NCBI GenBank assembly: GCA_947593615.1
Contig: CANQDR010000008.1
Location: 1 to 64,000 of the forward strand
Origin: an uncultured Clostridia bacterium
GTDB lineage: Bacteria > Bacillota > Clostridia > Oscillospirales > Acutalibacteraceae
Length of the DNA stretch: 64,000 nt
Direction of reading: 5' to 3'
The translations under genes and the position numbers were made by a program. Under the pieces are notes generated by a model. The model was not told the origin of the DNA, did not search any database, and saw nothing but the letters and a program-made list of their open reading frames with translations. The stretch's first letter is position 1. Each line of letters starts with the position of its first letter. Positions 1 through 8,030 of the stretch are shown one piece after another.

Positions 1-232
1 CAAAGTATGAGTGTCGAACGCTTCTTTGACAGAAGTGACCCTGAAAAACAATTTATACTTGAAGTAATTGAGAACTGCGATGACTCTGACACCGTGATGA
101 AAAATTACAAAGCAGGGCTTGCGCTAATCAATAGCAAACAGCGGTTTTTATACGGTTAAAAGAGAGAATAACGAAACCGATACCAGAGAAGCAGTATGTG
201 ACATAATCGCAAAACACTTCGGACTTTTGTAG
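1..232 (+). pseudogene. 3' end of an unidentified gene, apparently frameshifted
   Basis: The window opens inside a reading frame that ends at 157-159 (last residues QRFLYG). From about position 155 the next frame continues with coding-like sequence (VKRENNETDTREAVCDIIAK) and stops at 230-232. One base gained or lost near 154-157 would join the two into a single C-terminus of about 77 residues, rich in charged residues. The family was not recognised. Alternatively the gene truly ends at 159 and the downstream frame is chance. Confidence 0.4.
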
Positions 233-235
233 CCG

Positions 236-361
236 TGGATATGTTCCCGTATACTGACAAAACTGCAAAATAGCGGTTGATATGTTTCCGCATACCGAGA
301 GTGGTATAAACATCCGTCCCGTCCTCTTGTACCATGTGGAGTGCGTCGTGTTGATGTCAAG
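236..361. repeat. Intergenic repeat, copy A
   Basis: About 125 bp that recurs at 883-1012. Shared blocks are GATATGTTTCCGCATACCGA, a GACAAAAC/TGCAAAAT block and a terminal CGTTGATGTC/GTTGATGTC. The copy ends 16 bp before the start codon of the next gene. Inside it, GATATGTTCCCGTATA and GATATGTTTCCGCATA form an internal near-repeat 40 bp apart. Confidence 0.6.
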
Positions 362-377
362 GAAAGGATATTGATTT

Positions 378-830
378 ATGGAATGCGTTCTGTTCACGGC
401 ATTTAAAGGGGCGGCTAATTCGTCCTTTCAATTAGTGAAGCAAATGAAAACCGAAAAGATTTTCTTGACAAATTCTTTTCAAGGAGTGGCACGCGATATT
501 GAAATGATAAAAGACCGATATCAAAAAATTATCATGTTTGGTTTGGATAAAAGCTTACAGGATTCAATACGGTTTGAAAAAGCGGCTGAAAAGGACGGAG
601 AGCATATCTTAACATCAGCAAAATTGACCGACTACACGGCGCTTGCTGATAAATTGGATTTGCGTTACACCGTTTCGGATAAACCGACCCACTATTTGTG
701 TAACGAAGCATATTATTGTATGATGAAAAAAGCATCCTGTCCGACAATTTTTATACATATTCCAACTATGAAGAATATGTCGAAGGAGTTTTTTAGAAAG
801 CTTACGCTCTATGCGGACAAATGCCTTTAA
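378..830 (+). CDS. Pyroglutamyl-peptidase I-like protein (peptidase C15 fold), short
   Basis: A 150-residue protein resembling the C15 family, cytosolic cysteine peptidases that remove N-terminal pyroglutamate. The signature THYLCNEAYY around Cys108 and FIHIP around His127 match the catalytic Cys and His blocks of the family, and RFEKAA places Glu67 where the catalytic Glu (PERVA block) lies. It is shorter than usual (about 200-215 residues), and the N-terminal FTAF replaces the typical TGFxPF. The start at 378 follows AAAGGA. It lies alone between two copies of an intergenic repeat. Activity is uncertain because only the motif neighbourhoods are conserved. Confidence 0.6.
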   Translation: MECVLFTAFKGAANSSFQLVKQMKTEKIFLTNSFQGVARDIEMIKDRYQKIIMFGLDKSLQDSIRFEKAAEKDGEHILTSAKLTDYTALADKLDLRYTVSDKPTHYLCNEAYYCMMKKASCPTIFIHIPTMKNMSKEFFRKLTLYADKCL

Positions 831-882
831 TTCGGTAAATTTATTGATTTATTCAAGCCAAAATAAAGCAAAAATGAAGTCG

Positions 883-1012
883 GTTGATATTTTTCCCATA
901 CGGACAAAACGGCAAAATATCAGTTAATATGTTTCCGCATACCGAGAGGGGAATTAGACATACATCCTATCCTCTCGTGCCACATAGAATGCATTTCGTT
1001 GATGTCGATGGC
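883..1012. repeat. Intergenic repeat, copy B
   Basis: Roughly three quarters identical to copy A by eye, in the same orientation, ending about 40 bp before azlC. It holds a perfect 7-bp hairpin, CGAGAGG paired with CCTCTCG at about 943-976, which is only partly kept in copy A. The 222-bp gap between the two genes contains nothing else recognisable. Confidence 0.6.
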
Positions 1013-1054
1013 GACATTTGATCAATAATCAAGAAAACTGACAACGGTGAAAAA

Positions 1055-1753
1055 ATGAATAAAAAAAACATAATAAAAAAAGCATTTAAAAAGAGTCTTC
1101 CCGTTATGGCGGCATATGTGATTCTCGGTATGGGCTTTGGAATTCTGATGAATGATCGAGGTTACGGCCCTTTATGGTCAATTGCCTGCAGCGTTTTTAT
1201 ATTTGCAGGTTCTATGCAGTATATTACCGCTGATTTATTGGCTTCGGCAGTTTCTCCGCTGCATGCGGCAATTATGACTTTAATGGTAAATGCACGACAT
1301 CTTTTTTATGGTATTTCTATGATTGGAAAGTACAGGAATATGGGGAAGTTCAAACCGTATCTGATTTTTGGACTTACAGACGAAACCTACTCTTTGTTGT
1401 GTGATAATAAGGATTATCCGTCTCAAAAGAAAGATACTCAGCTTTATTGTTTTCTTGTGACTTTATTCGATCATTCATATTGGGTGATTGGCACTGCACT
1501 TGGCGCGATAATCGGTACAGTGCTGGATTTCAACTCAAAAGGTATTGATTTCTCCATGACAGCTCTGTTTGTGACTGTATTTGTTGAGCAATGGCTAACA
1601 TCAAAAGAGCAGCGTTGCGCATTGACCGGAATTGGTTCAGCGATCATATGCCTTATCATCTTTGGTGAAAGTAATTTTTTGATTCCTACAATGCTGTTAA
1701 TCACATTATTGCTTTCAATCTCTTACCGGAAAAGAGGCAGCTCTGATGAATGA
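1055..1753 (+). CDS. azlC: AzlC-family branched-chain amino acid exporter, large subunit
   Basis: A 232-residue integral membrane protein of the AzlC/YgaZ family, which with AzlD forms a two-subunit exporter of branched-chain amino acids. Family hallmarks visible are the GMGFGILM segment, FAGSMQY near residue 50 and the MVNARHLFYGISM block. Several hydrophobic helices run to a short basic tail (SYRKRGSSDE). GGTGAAAA precedes the ATG. It overlaps azlD by 8 bp, so the two are translationally coupled. No LRP-type azlB regulator lies next to it. Confidence 0.92.
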   Translation: MNKKNIIKKAFKKSLPVMAAYVILGMGFGILMNDRGYGPLWSIACSVFIFAGSMQYITADLLASAVSPLHAAIMTLMVNARHLFYGISMIGKYRNMGKFKPYLIFGLTDETYSLLCDNKDYPSQKKDTQLYCFLVTLFDHSYWVIGTALGAIIGTVLDFNSKGIDFSMTALFVTVFVEQWLTSKEQRCALTGIGSAIICLIIFGESNFLIPTMLLITLLLSISYRKRGSSDE

Positions 1754-2075
1754 TATACATTCCGTGGTATTAATTGCAGTAATTGCTGCCGTAACCATAA
1801 TACTAAGATTCCTTCCGTTTGTAATTTTTAACGGTAAGCGTGAAGTTCCAAAGTATATCATATTTTTAGGAGATAAGCTTCCCTATGCTATCATAGGTAT
1901 GCTCATAATTTATTGCCTGAGAGAAGTGAGCTTTGGAGCAGTATCCGATTGGCTTCCGTCATTTGTTTCCATTATAATCGTAGTTGTTCTTCATATTTGG
2001 AAGAGAAATACATTACTTAGTATCATCGGAGGAACTTTCGTTTATATGTTTCTTGTTCAAGCTGTTTATGTATAG
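1746..2075 (+). CDS. azlD: AzlD-family transporter, small subunit
   Basis: A 109-residue membrane protein with about four hydrophobic segments and the typical AzlD features: a TIILRFLPFVIF start, then LPYAIIGMLIIYCLR in the middle. It is the partner of AzlC for branched-chain amino acid export. Its start lies inside the end of azlC, with AGAGG upstream, so the pair is co-translated. Length is normal for the family. Confidence 0.9.
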   Translation: MNDIHSVVLIAVIAAVTIILRFLPFVIFNGKREVPKYIIFLGDKLPYAIIGMLIIYCLREVSFGAVSDWLPSFVSIIIVVVLHIWKRNTLLSIIGGTFVYMFLVQAVYV

Positions 2076-2098
2076 GCCATGATTGTAGTTAATAAATT

Positions 2099-2168
2099 TC
2101 AGTGAATATGTTTCCGACTGACGCCGACATTCAGCCTATTTCAAGGTGCATTGAATGTGTTGATGGCA
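2099..2168. repeat. Intergenic repeat, copy C (degenerate)
   Basis: A shorter, more diverged relative of the repeats at 236-361 and 883-1012. It keeps CAGT-AATATGTTTCCG at its left end and GCATTGAATGTGTTGATGGC at its right end, and again sits just before a gene (start 2220). Confidence 0.4.
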
Positions 2169-2219
2169 AAAGAGTCTGAAAAATAATAAATCTACATTTA
2201 CATAGGGGATTAGAATACA

Positions 2220-3008
2220 ATGAGGGCGAGAATATACAATAAGGATAAAAATAAATATTATATATCTGAAATATACGGAATTTTGAATTGCGGAGCAGAC
2301 ATATATCTTGTTGATAAAATGGACGACTCTAACGCCGTTATTTTGGTTGACTATTTAGATTTTTCCTCCGATATACCATACAATGTTAATATTGAAATAA
2401 TAGATATAAATCCTTTAGATCAATATAAATGGGTATATATGCAAAATCACGAAATGGAGTTTATAAATGATGCTATGAACTCTCCAAATAAATATCATTA
2501 TTTTAGGGGATATGAATTCATTTCGAAAGAAAAAAATGCATTGGTAGAACTTATCAAAAGAGGTACTGTCAATAAAAACAAATTGAATATAAAAAGCATT
2601 TCTACAAAACTGTCGGATTGGAATTATATAGAAAACCATGAAGATATAGAGTATCTTATGAAACAATTTTACGGATTTCATGATTCAATAATAAAAGAGT
2701 TAAGTTATTTTACTGGAGATTATATCTCTCATGATGGAAGTATGCACTTAAGTAGATCCGGAGAAAAACAAATAAAACTTGTTTTTGAAAGTCAATTTGG
2801 CGGAAAAATTGAACTCGTTATGTTGGCACCGAAATTTGTACAACTTATCCCACCTGCCGAAAATTATCTTGCGAATTTAGATGACGCTTCTGTTTTTATA
2901 AAAGACTGTATGGTCTACTTTTATGATTCATACTTTCCTTCCATACCGGAGATATATGACGGTACTTATATAATTGCAATGGGTATGATTTGGAGATTTA
3001 TGAAATAA
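2220..3008 (+). CDS. Hypothetical protein with FHDS motif
   Basis: A 262-residue soluble protein with no signal peptide or membrane segment. The N-terminal half (1-130) is acidic and charged. The C-terminal half (about 145-262) begins with FYGFHDSIIKEL, then alternating hydrophobic strands (IKLVFES, KIELVMLAPKF) and a aromatic end (YIIAMGMIWRFM). The FHDS-strand arrangement recalls small immunity-type and contact-system proteins of Firmicutes, but no family was assigned. Codon use is very AT-rich. RBS AGGGGATTA precedes the ATG. It stands alone. Confidence 0.7.
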   Translation: MRARIYNKDKNKYYISEIYGILNCGADIYLVDKMDDSNAVILVDYLDFSSDIPYNVNIEIIDINPLDQYKWVYMQNHEMEFINDAMNSPNKYHYFRGYEFISKEKNALVELIKRGTVNKNKLNIKSISTKLSDWNYIENHEDIEYLMKQFYGFHDSIIKELSYFTGDYISHDGSMHLSRSGEKQIKLVFESQFGGKIELVMLAPKFVQLIPPAENYLANLDDASVFIKDCMVYFYDSYFPSIPEIYDGTYIIAMGMIWRFMK

Positions 3009-3132
3009 CATATTTCAGTTTATTTGTATGTTTCTGCTTAAAGCAAGAAATATCTGCCTCTCTCCTATTTTCTCGTTACACAAAGAAAATATTTATTCTT
3101 TTTCAAATAAAATAAAAAAGGAGGACTGATTA

Positions 3133-4527
3133 ATGGAAAAAGGAATCAAAAGAAATTCATTTTCCGGTTCTATAGGTTTTGTGCTTGCTGCGGCAGGAAG
3201 TGCGGTAGGACTTGGAAACATATGGAGATTTCCTTATCTTGCGGCTAAAGACGGAGGGGGAATGTTCCTTGTCATTTACATTATTCTCGCACTGACATTT
3301 GGATTTACACTTTTGATAACGGAGGTTGCAATTGGACGGCGTACAAAGCAGAGTCCTCTGACGGCATACGGAAAACTTAACAAAAAATGGAAAGGTCTTG
3401 GCGTTATAACCTGTCTTGTCCCTGTAATTATAATGCCTTACTATTGTGCAATCGGCGGATGGGTTTTAAAGTATCTTCTTGCATATCTTACAGGAAACGG
3501 TACAAACGCGGCACAAGACGGATATTTTAATAGCTTTATTTCAGGACAAACTGAGCCTGTTATAATGATGCTGATTTTTCTGTGTGCAGTAGCATTTGTT
3601 GTTTTTCGAGGCGTCAACAAGGGAATTGAGTCATTTTCTAAAATTTTGATGCCTATTTTGCTTATCTTTGTAGTCATAATTTCAATATTCTCACTTACAA
3701 TAAGCCACACAGACGACAGCGGTGTTACAAGAACAGGAATGCAGGGATTGGGTATTTATATCATTCCTGATTTTAACGGAATGACTTTTCAGCGCTTTCT
3801 AACTATTCTTCTTGACGCGATGGGACAGCTATTTTTCAGCTTAAGCGTTGCAATGGGAATTATGATTGCTTACGGCTCTTATGTTCACGATGACGCTAAT
3901 CTGAAAAATTCAATTAATCAGATTGAAATTTTTGATACTGTTGTAGCTTTTCTTGCAGGAATTATGATAATTCCTGCTGTATATACATTTGCAGGAACAG
4001 AAGGAATGGAAGCATCAGGTCCGGGTCTTATGTTTGTTACAATGCCTAAGGTATTTAATGCTATGGGAAGTATCGGAAATGTAATGGGATGCCTGTTCTT
4101 TGCCATGGTACTTTTTGCCGCGCTGACGAGCGCTATATCAATTATGGAAGCGATCGTATCAAGTTTTATAGACAAGTTCCATCTGTCAAGGTCAAAAGCT
4201 GCGGCAATAGAAACAGTCATCGCACTTGCGGCAGGTCTGATTGTGTGCTTAGGCTATAACATTCTATACTTTGAACTGCCTTTGCCGAACGGTACTACGG
4301 CACAGGTTCTTGATGTTATGGACTATGTTAGCAACAATATTCTTATGCCTTTAGTGGAAATCGGCACTTGTATTCTGATAGGCTGGATTGTAAAGCCAAA
4401 ATTGATAGTCGACGAAGTAGAGAAAACAGGATGCAAAATGGGCAGAAAAAGGCTTTATATAGTAATGATAAAGTTTATTGCACCGATTTTGTTGGCTGTC
4501 TTGTTTCTAAAATCTTTAGGTCTTTAG
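3133..4527 (+). CDS. Sodium-dependent amino acid transporter, NSS/SNF (LeuT-fold) family
   Basis: A 464-residue symporter of the neurotransmitter:sodium symporter family, importing an amino acid with Na+. The diagnostic TM1 segment GSAVGLGNIWRFPYLAAKDG occurs at about residues 22-41, holding the unwound substrate/sodium site, followed by GGGMFL and a glycine-rich TM6-TM8 core. Around 11 hydrophobic segments are visible, as in bacterial 11-12 TM members. A strong AAAAAAGGAGG precedes the ATG. Substrate cannot be read from sequence; bacterial relatives take tryptophan, tyrosine or leucine. Confidence 0.93.
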   Translation: MEKGIKRNSFSGSIGFVLAAAGSAVGLGNIWRFPYLAAKDGGGMFLVIYIILALTFGFTLLITEVAIGRRTKQSPLTAYGKLNKKWKGLGVITCLVPVIIMPYYCAIGGWVLKYLLAYLTGNGTNAAQDGYFNSFISGQTEPVIMMLIFLCAVAFVVFRGVNKGIESFSKILMPILLIFVVIISIFSLTISHTDDSGVTRTGMQGLGIYIIPDFNGMTFQRFLTILLDAMGQLFFSLSVAMGIMIAYGSYVHDDANLKNSINQIEIFDTVVAFLAGIMIIPAVYTFAGTEGMEASGPGLMFVTMPKVFNAMGSIGNVMGCLFFAMVLFAALTSAISIMEAIVSSFIDKFHLSRSKAAAIETVIALAAGLIVCLGYNILYFELPLPNGTTAQVLDVMDYVSNNILMPLVEIGTCILIGWIVKPKLIVDEVEKTGCKMGRKRLYIVMIKFIAPILLAVLFLKSLGL

Positions 4528-4578
4528 ATTACATATTATTAGTTCTTAAATTTATATAATCCTAACCTTTCATAATAA

Positions 4579-4645
4579 AATATGCTCCTCTTGTGAGAAA
4601 CAGTTTTACATATAAACTGTATGCATTAAGGGGAGCATATTTTTT
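4579..4645 (+). terminator. Intrinsic terminator after the NSS transporter
   Basis: Outer stem ATATGCTCC/GGAGCATAT with an inner hairpin (AACAGTTT/AAACTGT), followed by a run of T. It lies between convergent genes. Confidence 0.85.
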
Positions 4646-4739
4646 ATAGATATAAACGTAAAATTAGATTATTACGTCCTAATTTAAAATATAAGAGAAA
4701 TCTTATCAAATTTTAAGTCCTCTGAGCTGAACGGATAAG

Positions 4740-5906
4740 TTATTGAATTTGAGTTATAACAAGGTGTGCAGAAACAGGTTCTGTTCCTCCGGCAAGCGGT
4801 GTGATGATAAGAGCCGCAGGGTTATCGGCAGGATTTCTCACTGTTAGAATGGAATTTATAACTGTTGTTGCTACAAGAGCCATACCTATAATTTGAGAAG
4901 CGCCTGTCGCACGACCTACTACCGTGTAATCCAATTCATCCCCGTTTAAAGTCAATACTAACTGACCTGCTTGGTTTGCACTTACCTCAAAAAGCACCTG
5001 ATAAGTGCCTATCTCTGCCAGATTAAATGAATTAGCACTGATTCTGGCTATACCTGAACCGCTGTTAGGGCCGTCCTGAGGGAAGCTAACGTCTGTTCCC
5101 GGGGCAACTGATGCTGCGTTATCCGGAGGCATCAATGCATAAAAGTCTGCATAATTCAGCACTCCTCCTGCCGGACCTGCCGGACCTGTTGGACCTGCTG
5201 GACCCACTGGGCCTGCCGGACCTGTTGCGCCTGCTGGACCTTCTGGGCCTGCTGGGCCTGCCGGACCTGCTGGACCTGCCGGACCTGTTGCACCTACTGG
5301 ACCTTCTGGGCCTGCTGGACCTTCTGGGCCTGCTGGACCTTCTGGACCTGCTGGACCTGTTGCACCTACTGGACCATCTGGGCCTGCCGGACCTGTTGCA
5401 CCTACTGGACCTTCTGGGCCTGCCGGGCCTGTTGCACCTACTGGACCTTCTGGCCCCTCTGGGCCTACTGGACCTTCTGGGCCTGCTGGACCTACCGGAC
5501 CTTCTGGGCCTGCTGGACCGACCGGACCTTCTGGACCTGCCGGACCCTCTGGGCCTGCCGGACCTGTTACACCTATCGGACCTCTTGGACCTATTGGACC
5601 GACCGGACCTATTGCTCCTGCGGGACCTGCCGGGCCTTGTGGACCGGTATCTCCTGTCTCTCCTACAGGGCCTCGTGGTCCCATAGGTCCGCGGGGACCC
5701 GGAGGTTCTGGAGGGCCTGGAGGACACAGCGGGCAGTTTGTACCACAAGAATAATTATTTCTTCTATCGCGGCAAGAATTAGCCTGACAACTGTTATTAC
5801 GGGCTTCATCAAAATTACGGCGATTATTATTGTTGCTATTACTATTTCTGTTATTGTTATTGCTATTGTTATCGTTGTTATTGTTGAAAATATTTAATCT
5901 ACTCAT
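4740..5906 (-). CDS. Collagen-like surface protein with BclA-type C-terminal domain
   Basis: 388 residues if started at 5906, where ATGGAG lies 6 nt upstream; an upstream in-frame ATG at 5990 lacks a good site. Order: Asn-rich segment (residues about 5-35), a Cys/Arg linker with several Cys residues, a long run of G-x-y triplets (roughly 75-255, mostly GPA, GPE, GPV), then a globular C-terminal domain of about 140 residues like the jelly-roll trimerisation heads of Bacillus exosporium protein BclA. Such proteins form trimeric collagen-like stalks on spores or cells. No signal peptide or sorting motif, as in exosporium proteins. The gene is monocistronic. Whether this organism sporulates cannot be judged here. 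Confidence 0.88.
   Translation of the reverse strand: MSRLNIFNNNNDNNSNNNNRNSNSNNNNRRNFDEARNNSCQANSCRDRRNNYSCGTNCPLCPPGPPEPPGPRGPMGPRGPVGETGDTGPQGPAGPAGAIGPVGPIGPRGPIGVTGPAGPEGPAGPEGPVGPAGPEGPVGPAGPEGPVGPEGPEGPVGATGPAGPEGPVGATGPAGPDGPVGATGPAGPEGPAGPEGPAGPEGPVGATGPAGPAGPAGPAGPEGPAGATGPAGPVGPAGPTGPAGPAGGVLNYADFYALMPPDNAASVAPGTDVSFPQDGPNSGSGIARISANSFNLAEIGTYQVLFEVSANQAGQLVLTLNGDELDYTVVGRATGASQIIGMALVATTVINSILTVRNPADNPAALIITPLAGGTEPVSAHLVITQIQ
5160..5720. repeat. Tandem 9-bp-based triplet repeats encoding collagen Gly-x-y
   Basis: On the plus strand, units such as GGACCTGCT, GGGCCTGCC and GGACCTTCT repeat with little change; longer blocks around GTTGCACCTACTGGACC recur several times. These are recombination-prone, so the triplet number probably varies between strains. 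Confidence 0.9.
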
Positions 5907-5951
5907 CATAATCTCCATATACTTCATATAAAAGTTTGTAAAATGAAGTAT

Positions 5952-5980
5952 ATTATATATTATGTTTTTCCTCATAACAA
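5952..5980 (-). promoter_or_regulatory. Candidate sigma-A promoter of the collagen-like gene
   Basis: On the minus strand TTGTTA and TATAAT are separated by 17 bp, about 45 bp before the chosen start codon. No convincing sporulation-sigma promoter was seen, although a CATANNNTA-like string overlaps. Confidence 0.5.
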
Positions 5981-6052
5981 TGACACTCAAATGAACACCA
6001 TTATAATATATAATAAGTGTAAATTGTTTTATTGTATATAATATTAAAAATA

Positions 6053-6097
6053 AAACAACACCTAAAATGAAAATTATTACATTTTTAGTGCTGTTCT
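6053..6097 (-). terminator. Intrinsic terminator after DUF1284 gene
   Basis: Minus-strand hairpin AACAGCACTAAAAATG/CATTTTAGGTGTTGTT followed by TTTATTTTT, closing the bioY-DUF1284 transcript. Confidence 0.8.
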
Positions 6098-6114
6098 ATT
6101 TAATAATTTATTTC

Positions 6115-6510
6115 TTATAAATCTTTCGGATTTATGCTTTCGCATATTGAGCGCCACTGACAGTTATTACATACCTGTGGCAATTTTTCTTCACTTAATA
6201 TTTTATTTATGACCTTTTTCCTTACCTCGCTCCACAGCAATTCATCTCCTACATTTATTCCGTATTCCTTTGAACAGGTCTCATCTGTTATCTGCACATC
6301 ATCAAAATTTTCACATTTGCCGTCAATATTCTTAGGACAGCAGGAGCAAATATCATCACAGCCATTAATAAATCTGACTTTTAAATTTTGCGTATTTAAC
6401 AAATTCAATACGTAAGTCATATTTTTTATAAATTCTTCGCTGTAACCTTTTCCTGAGAAAAAATGAGAGCATAGTCCGTGATGTACTCTTAGCAATATAA
6501 CCTTATCCAT
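6115..6510 (-). CDS. DUF1284 family cysteine-rich protein
   Basis: A 131-residue cytosolic protein of the DUF1284 family, predicted iron-sulfur proteins of unknown function. Visible family marks are LRVHHGLC at residues 7-14, GCDDICSCCPKN (about 50-61) and a late CNNCQWRSIC motif, giving about ten cysteines placed for one or more metal clusters. It starts 16 bp after bioY, with GGAGAT upstream, and ends at a terminator, so it is the second gene of the bioY transcript. A link to biotin is only suggested by that arrangement. Confidence 0.88.
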   Translation of the reverse strand: MDKVILLRVHHGLCSHFFSGKGYSEEFIKNMTYVLNLLNTQNLKVRFINGCDDICSCCPKNIDGKCENFDDVQITDETCSKEYGINVGDELLWSEVRKKVINKILSEEKLPQVCNNCQWRSICESINPKDL

Positions 6511-6526
6511 CTTTTCATCTCCATAT

Positions 6527-7108
6527 TTACAGCTTGATTATTTTGTCAAGTCTGTTTACAAGAATTGCCGCCACGGCAATTTTGCAGACATCGGGAACAA
6601 TAAACGGCCATACACACCATCCGAGCACAGCGCCTAAACCAACGCTTGTTCCCGTAATACCGTAAACTGACATAAACCAAATTGTTCCTACTATATAACA
6701 CAAAAATAATCCGATAACCATAGAGATTACAAGCGGTATGATTTTATTTCCGAAAATGTTTTTACATAAGCCCACTACAATTGCAGTAAAAATAAAACCT
6801 ATTACATATCCGAATGCCGGAGAGGCAACGGAACCTATTCCGCCTGAAAAACCTGCAAACACAGGTACTCCGACCAAACCTATAAGTATGTAAACAAGGA
6901 CGCTTATTGTACCTTTTTTCCATCCAAGCAACGCGGCGGTAATAAATACTCCGAGCGTCTGCAGAGTAAACGGAACAGGACCTATTGGAATTGAAATCTG
7001 AGAACAGATTGCAATTAATGAAGTAAAAAGCGCTATAAACACTATGTCAAGTATGCCTGACTTCACCTTATTTCCCGAACTTATATTTGCATTTTGATTG
7101 ACATTCAC
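6527..7108 (-). CDS. bioY: Biotin ECF transporter substrate-binding subunit BioY
   Basis: A 193-residue S-component of the energy-coupling-factor family that captures biotin in the membrane. It has six hydrophobic segments and the BioY signature QISIPIGPVPFTLQTLGV (about 41-58), then GSVASPAFGYVIGF (about 91-104). No ecfA/ecfT genes are adjacent, so it must use a shared energising module encoded elsewhere or act alone. The promoter region carries a BirA-type operator (7231-7273), so biotin repression is expected. Co-transcribed with DUF1284. Confidence 0.95.
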   Translation of the reverse strand: MNVNQNANISSGNKVKSGILDIVFIALFTSLIAICSQISIPIGPVPFTLQTLGVFITAALLGWKKGTISVLVYILIGLVGVPVFAGFSGGIGSVASPAFGYVIGFIFTAIVVGLCKNIFGNKIIPLVISMVIGLFLCYIVGTIWFMSVYGITGTSVGLGAVLGWCVWPFIVPDVCKIAVAAILVNRLDKIIKL

Positions 7109-7213
7109 AGCTTTTTCCCACCTTCTTACAAATCTTTAGCCACACAACAACAACTATTTAATTAGGCTAAACCGAATCTTTAAAAAAGATTTATCTTAAT
7201 TGCGCTGTCAATT

Positions 7214-7242
7214 ATTATAAATCACCGCGCTATAATTGTCAA
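7214..7242 (-). promoter_or_regulatory. bioY promoter, near-consensus
   Basis: On the minus strand, TTGACA (7237-7242) and TATAAT (7214-7219) with a 17-bp spacer: a perfect sigma-A promoter. The expected start near 7207 leaves a leader of about 100 nt before bioY. Confidence 0.8.
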
Positions 7243-7273
7243 CTAATTTTTTTAATTTGGTTGACAATTATAG
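7231..7273. promoter_or_regulatory. BirA-type operator upstream of bioY
   Basis: Inverted repeat with arms TATAATTGTCAACT and GGTTGACAATTATA separated by about 15 bp. This matches the known architecture of the biotin repressor site (TTGTNAACC / GGTTNACAA). The left arm overlaps the -35 box of the bioY promoter, so binding would block RNA polymerase. The HTH-containing BirA encoded at 42928-43899 is the likely repressor. Confidence 0.8.
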
Positions 7274-7614
7274 CTTTTCTGCTTGCTCTGATTACTCTCA
7301 AGAAACTTCGTTCAGCTCACTATAATTACTAAATGACTGTTTATGTCTGAATCGGTATTACTAATTATTCTGTTACAATTTCAAAGTTTTTGAAATCTAC
7401 AAAAAATAATCGTCCGCTATGCTAAAAAACGCGGACGGTCAGGGTATATTTCAAAATATAATTTATTCAAACTATGTTGTATTATTTTATGTAACAATAT
7501 AATTACAAGAGAAGATTTGCAATTCTTTATTATCCAAGCTTCTATAACATAGGTAATATACTTTTCTTCATAATCTGTATTTAAAAGATTTTTTCTCAAA
7601 AGTCAAATACTTTA
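7274..7614. other. Gene-poor stretch with a terminator for the XRE gene
   Basis: AT-rich DNA. A hairpin CGTCCGC/GCGGACG at 7411-7437 is followed on the minus strand by ATTATTTTTTG and probably ends the XRE transcript. A 60-codon minus-strand frame (7417-7599) starts with TTG, has no ribosome site and ends inside this hairpin, so it was not called. Confidence 0.5.
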
Positions 7615-7824
7615 TTACTTTATTTCCAATAACTCTGAAACGGTAGTACCTGTATATGCTGCAATCTTCTGTAAAGTATCTAAATTGGGATTTACTTTCA
7701 TCCGTTCAATTAAACTGACTGTTTCCGTGCTAATGCCACAGTTATAAGCAAATTCACTTTGAGATTCCTTCAATTCTTTGCGCATAGATTTTAGTCTATA
7801 AGAAATAACATTATTTTCGTTCAT
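7615..7824 (-). CDS. Small XRE-family helix-turn-helix regulator
   Basis: A 69-residue, single-domain DNA-binding protein of the Cro/C1 (HTH_3) family: LKSMRKELKESQSEFAYNCG begins helix 1-2, ISTETVSLIER is the recognition region, and NPNLDTLQKIAAYTG completes the domain. No sensor domain. GGAGAG lies upstream of the ATG. It is transcribed away from the amylase gene, and the 508-bp shared region holds repeats that could be its operators. Regulation of the amylase is only inferred from this layout. Confidence 0.88.
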   Translation of the reverse strand: MNENNVISYRLKSMRKELKESQSEFAYNCGISTETVSLIERMKVNPNLDTLQKIAAYTGTTVSELLEIK

Positions 7825-7986
7825 AATATCTCTCCATAATCATAACAACGCCTATTAGAATTACGACAAATATTGTTATAAATTTAATTAATGTTTAATA
7901 ATATTATTTTTCTATTCATAAAAACTTATAAAAAAGCTTTATATGACAAATTATAGCAAATTATACTATGTTTTGCCAAGTAAAAT

Positions 7987-8030
7987 ATTGCGTATTTTAT
8001 CTTTTATGTTAATAAAAGATTGCGTATTTT
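7987..8030. promoter_or_regulatory. Candidate operator: direct repeats flanking a palindrome
   Basis: Two exact ATTGCGTATTTT repeats (7987-7998 and 8019-8030) are 32 bp apart, about three helical turns, and bracket an inverted repeat ATCTTTTAT/ATAAAAGAT (7999-8020). This is the only ordered structure in the AT-rich region between the XRE gene and the amylase gene. Confidence 0.5.

Noticed and set aside
236-1012. Integron attC sites as an explanation for the intergenic repeats
   Set aside because: The GTTRRRY/RYYYAAC core pair of attC sites is not present and no integrase is seen.
5160-5720. Possible CRISPR array because of regular repeats
   Set aside because: Repeats are 9-bp coding units without spacers, inside a collagen gene.
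5111-5748. Long plus- and minus-strand frames (Leu/Asp-rich and Arg/Ser-rich) across the collagen repeat
   Set aside because: They are mirror images of the GC-rich 9-bp repeat; the collagen frame alone has a start, promoter and meaningful domains.
7417-7599. 60-codon minus-strand frame after the XRE gene
   Set aside because: TTG start without ribosome site; it ends inside the terminator hairpin.
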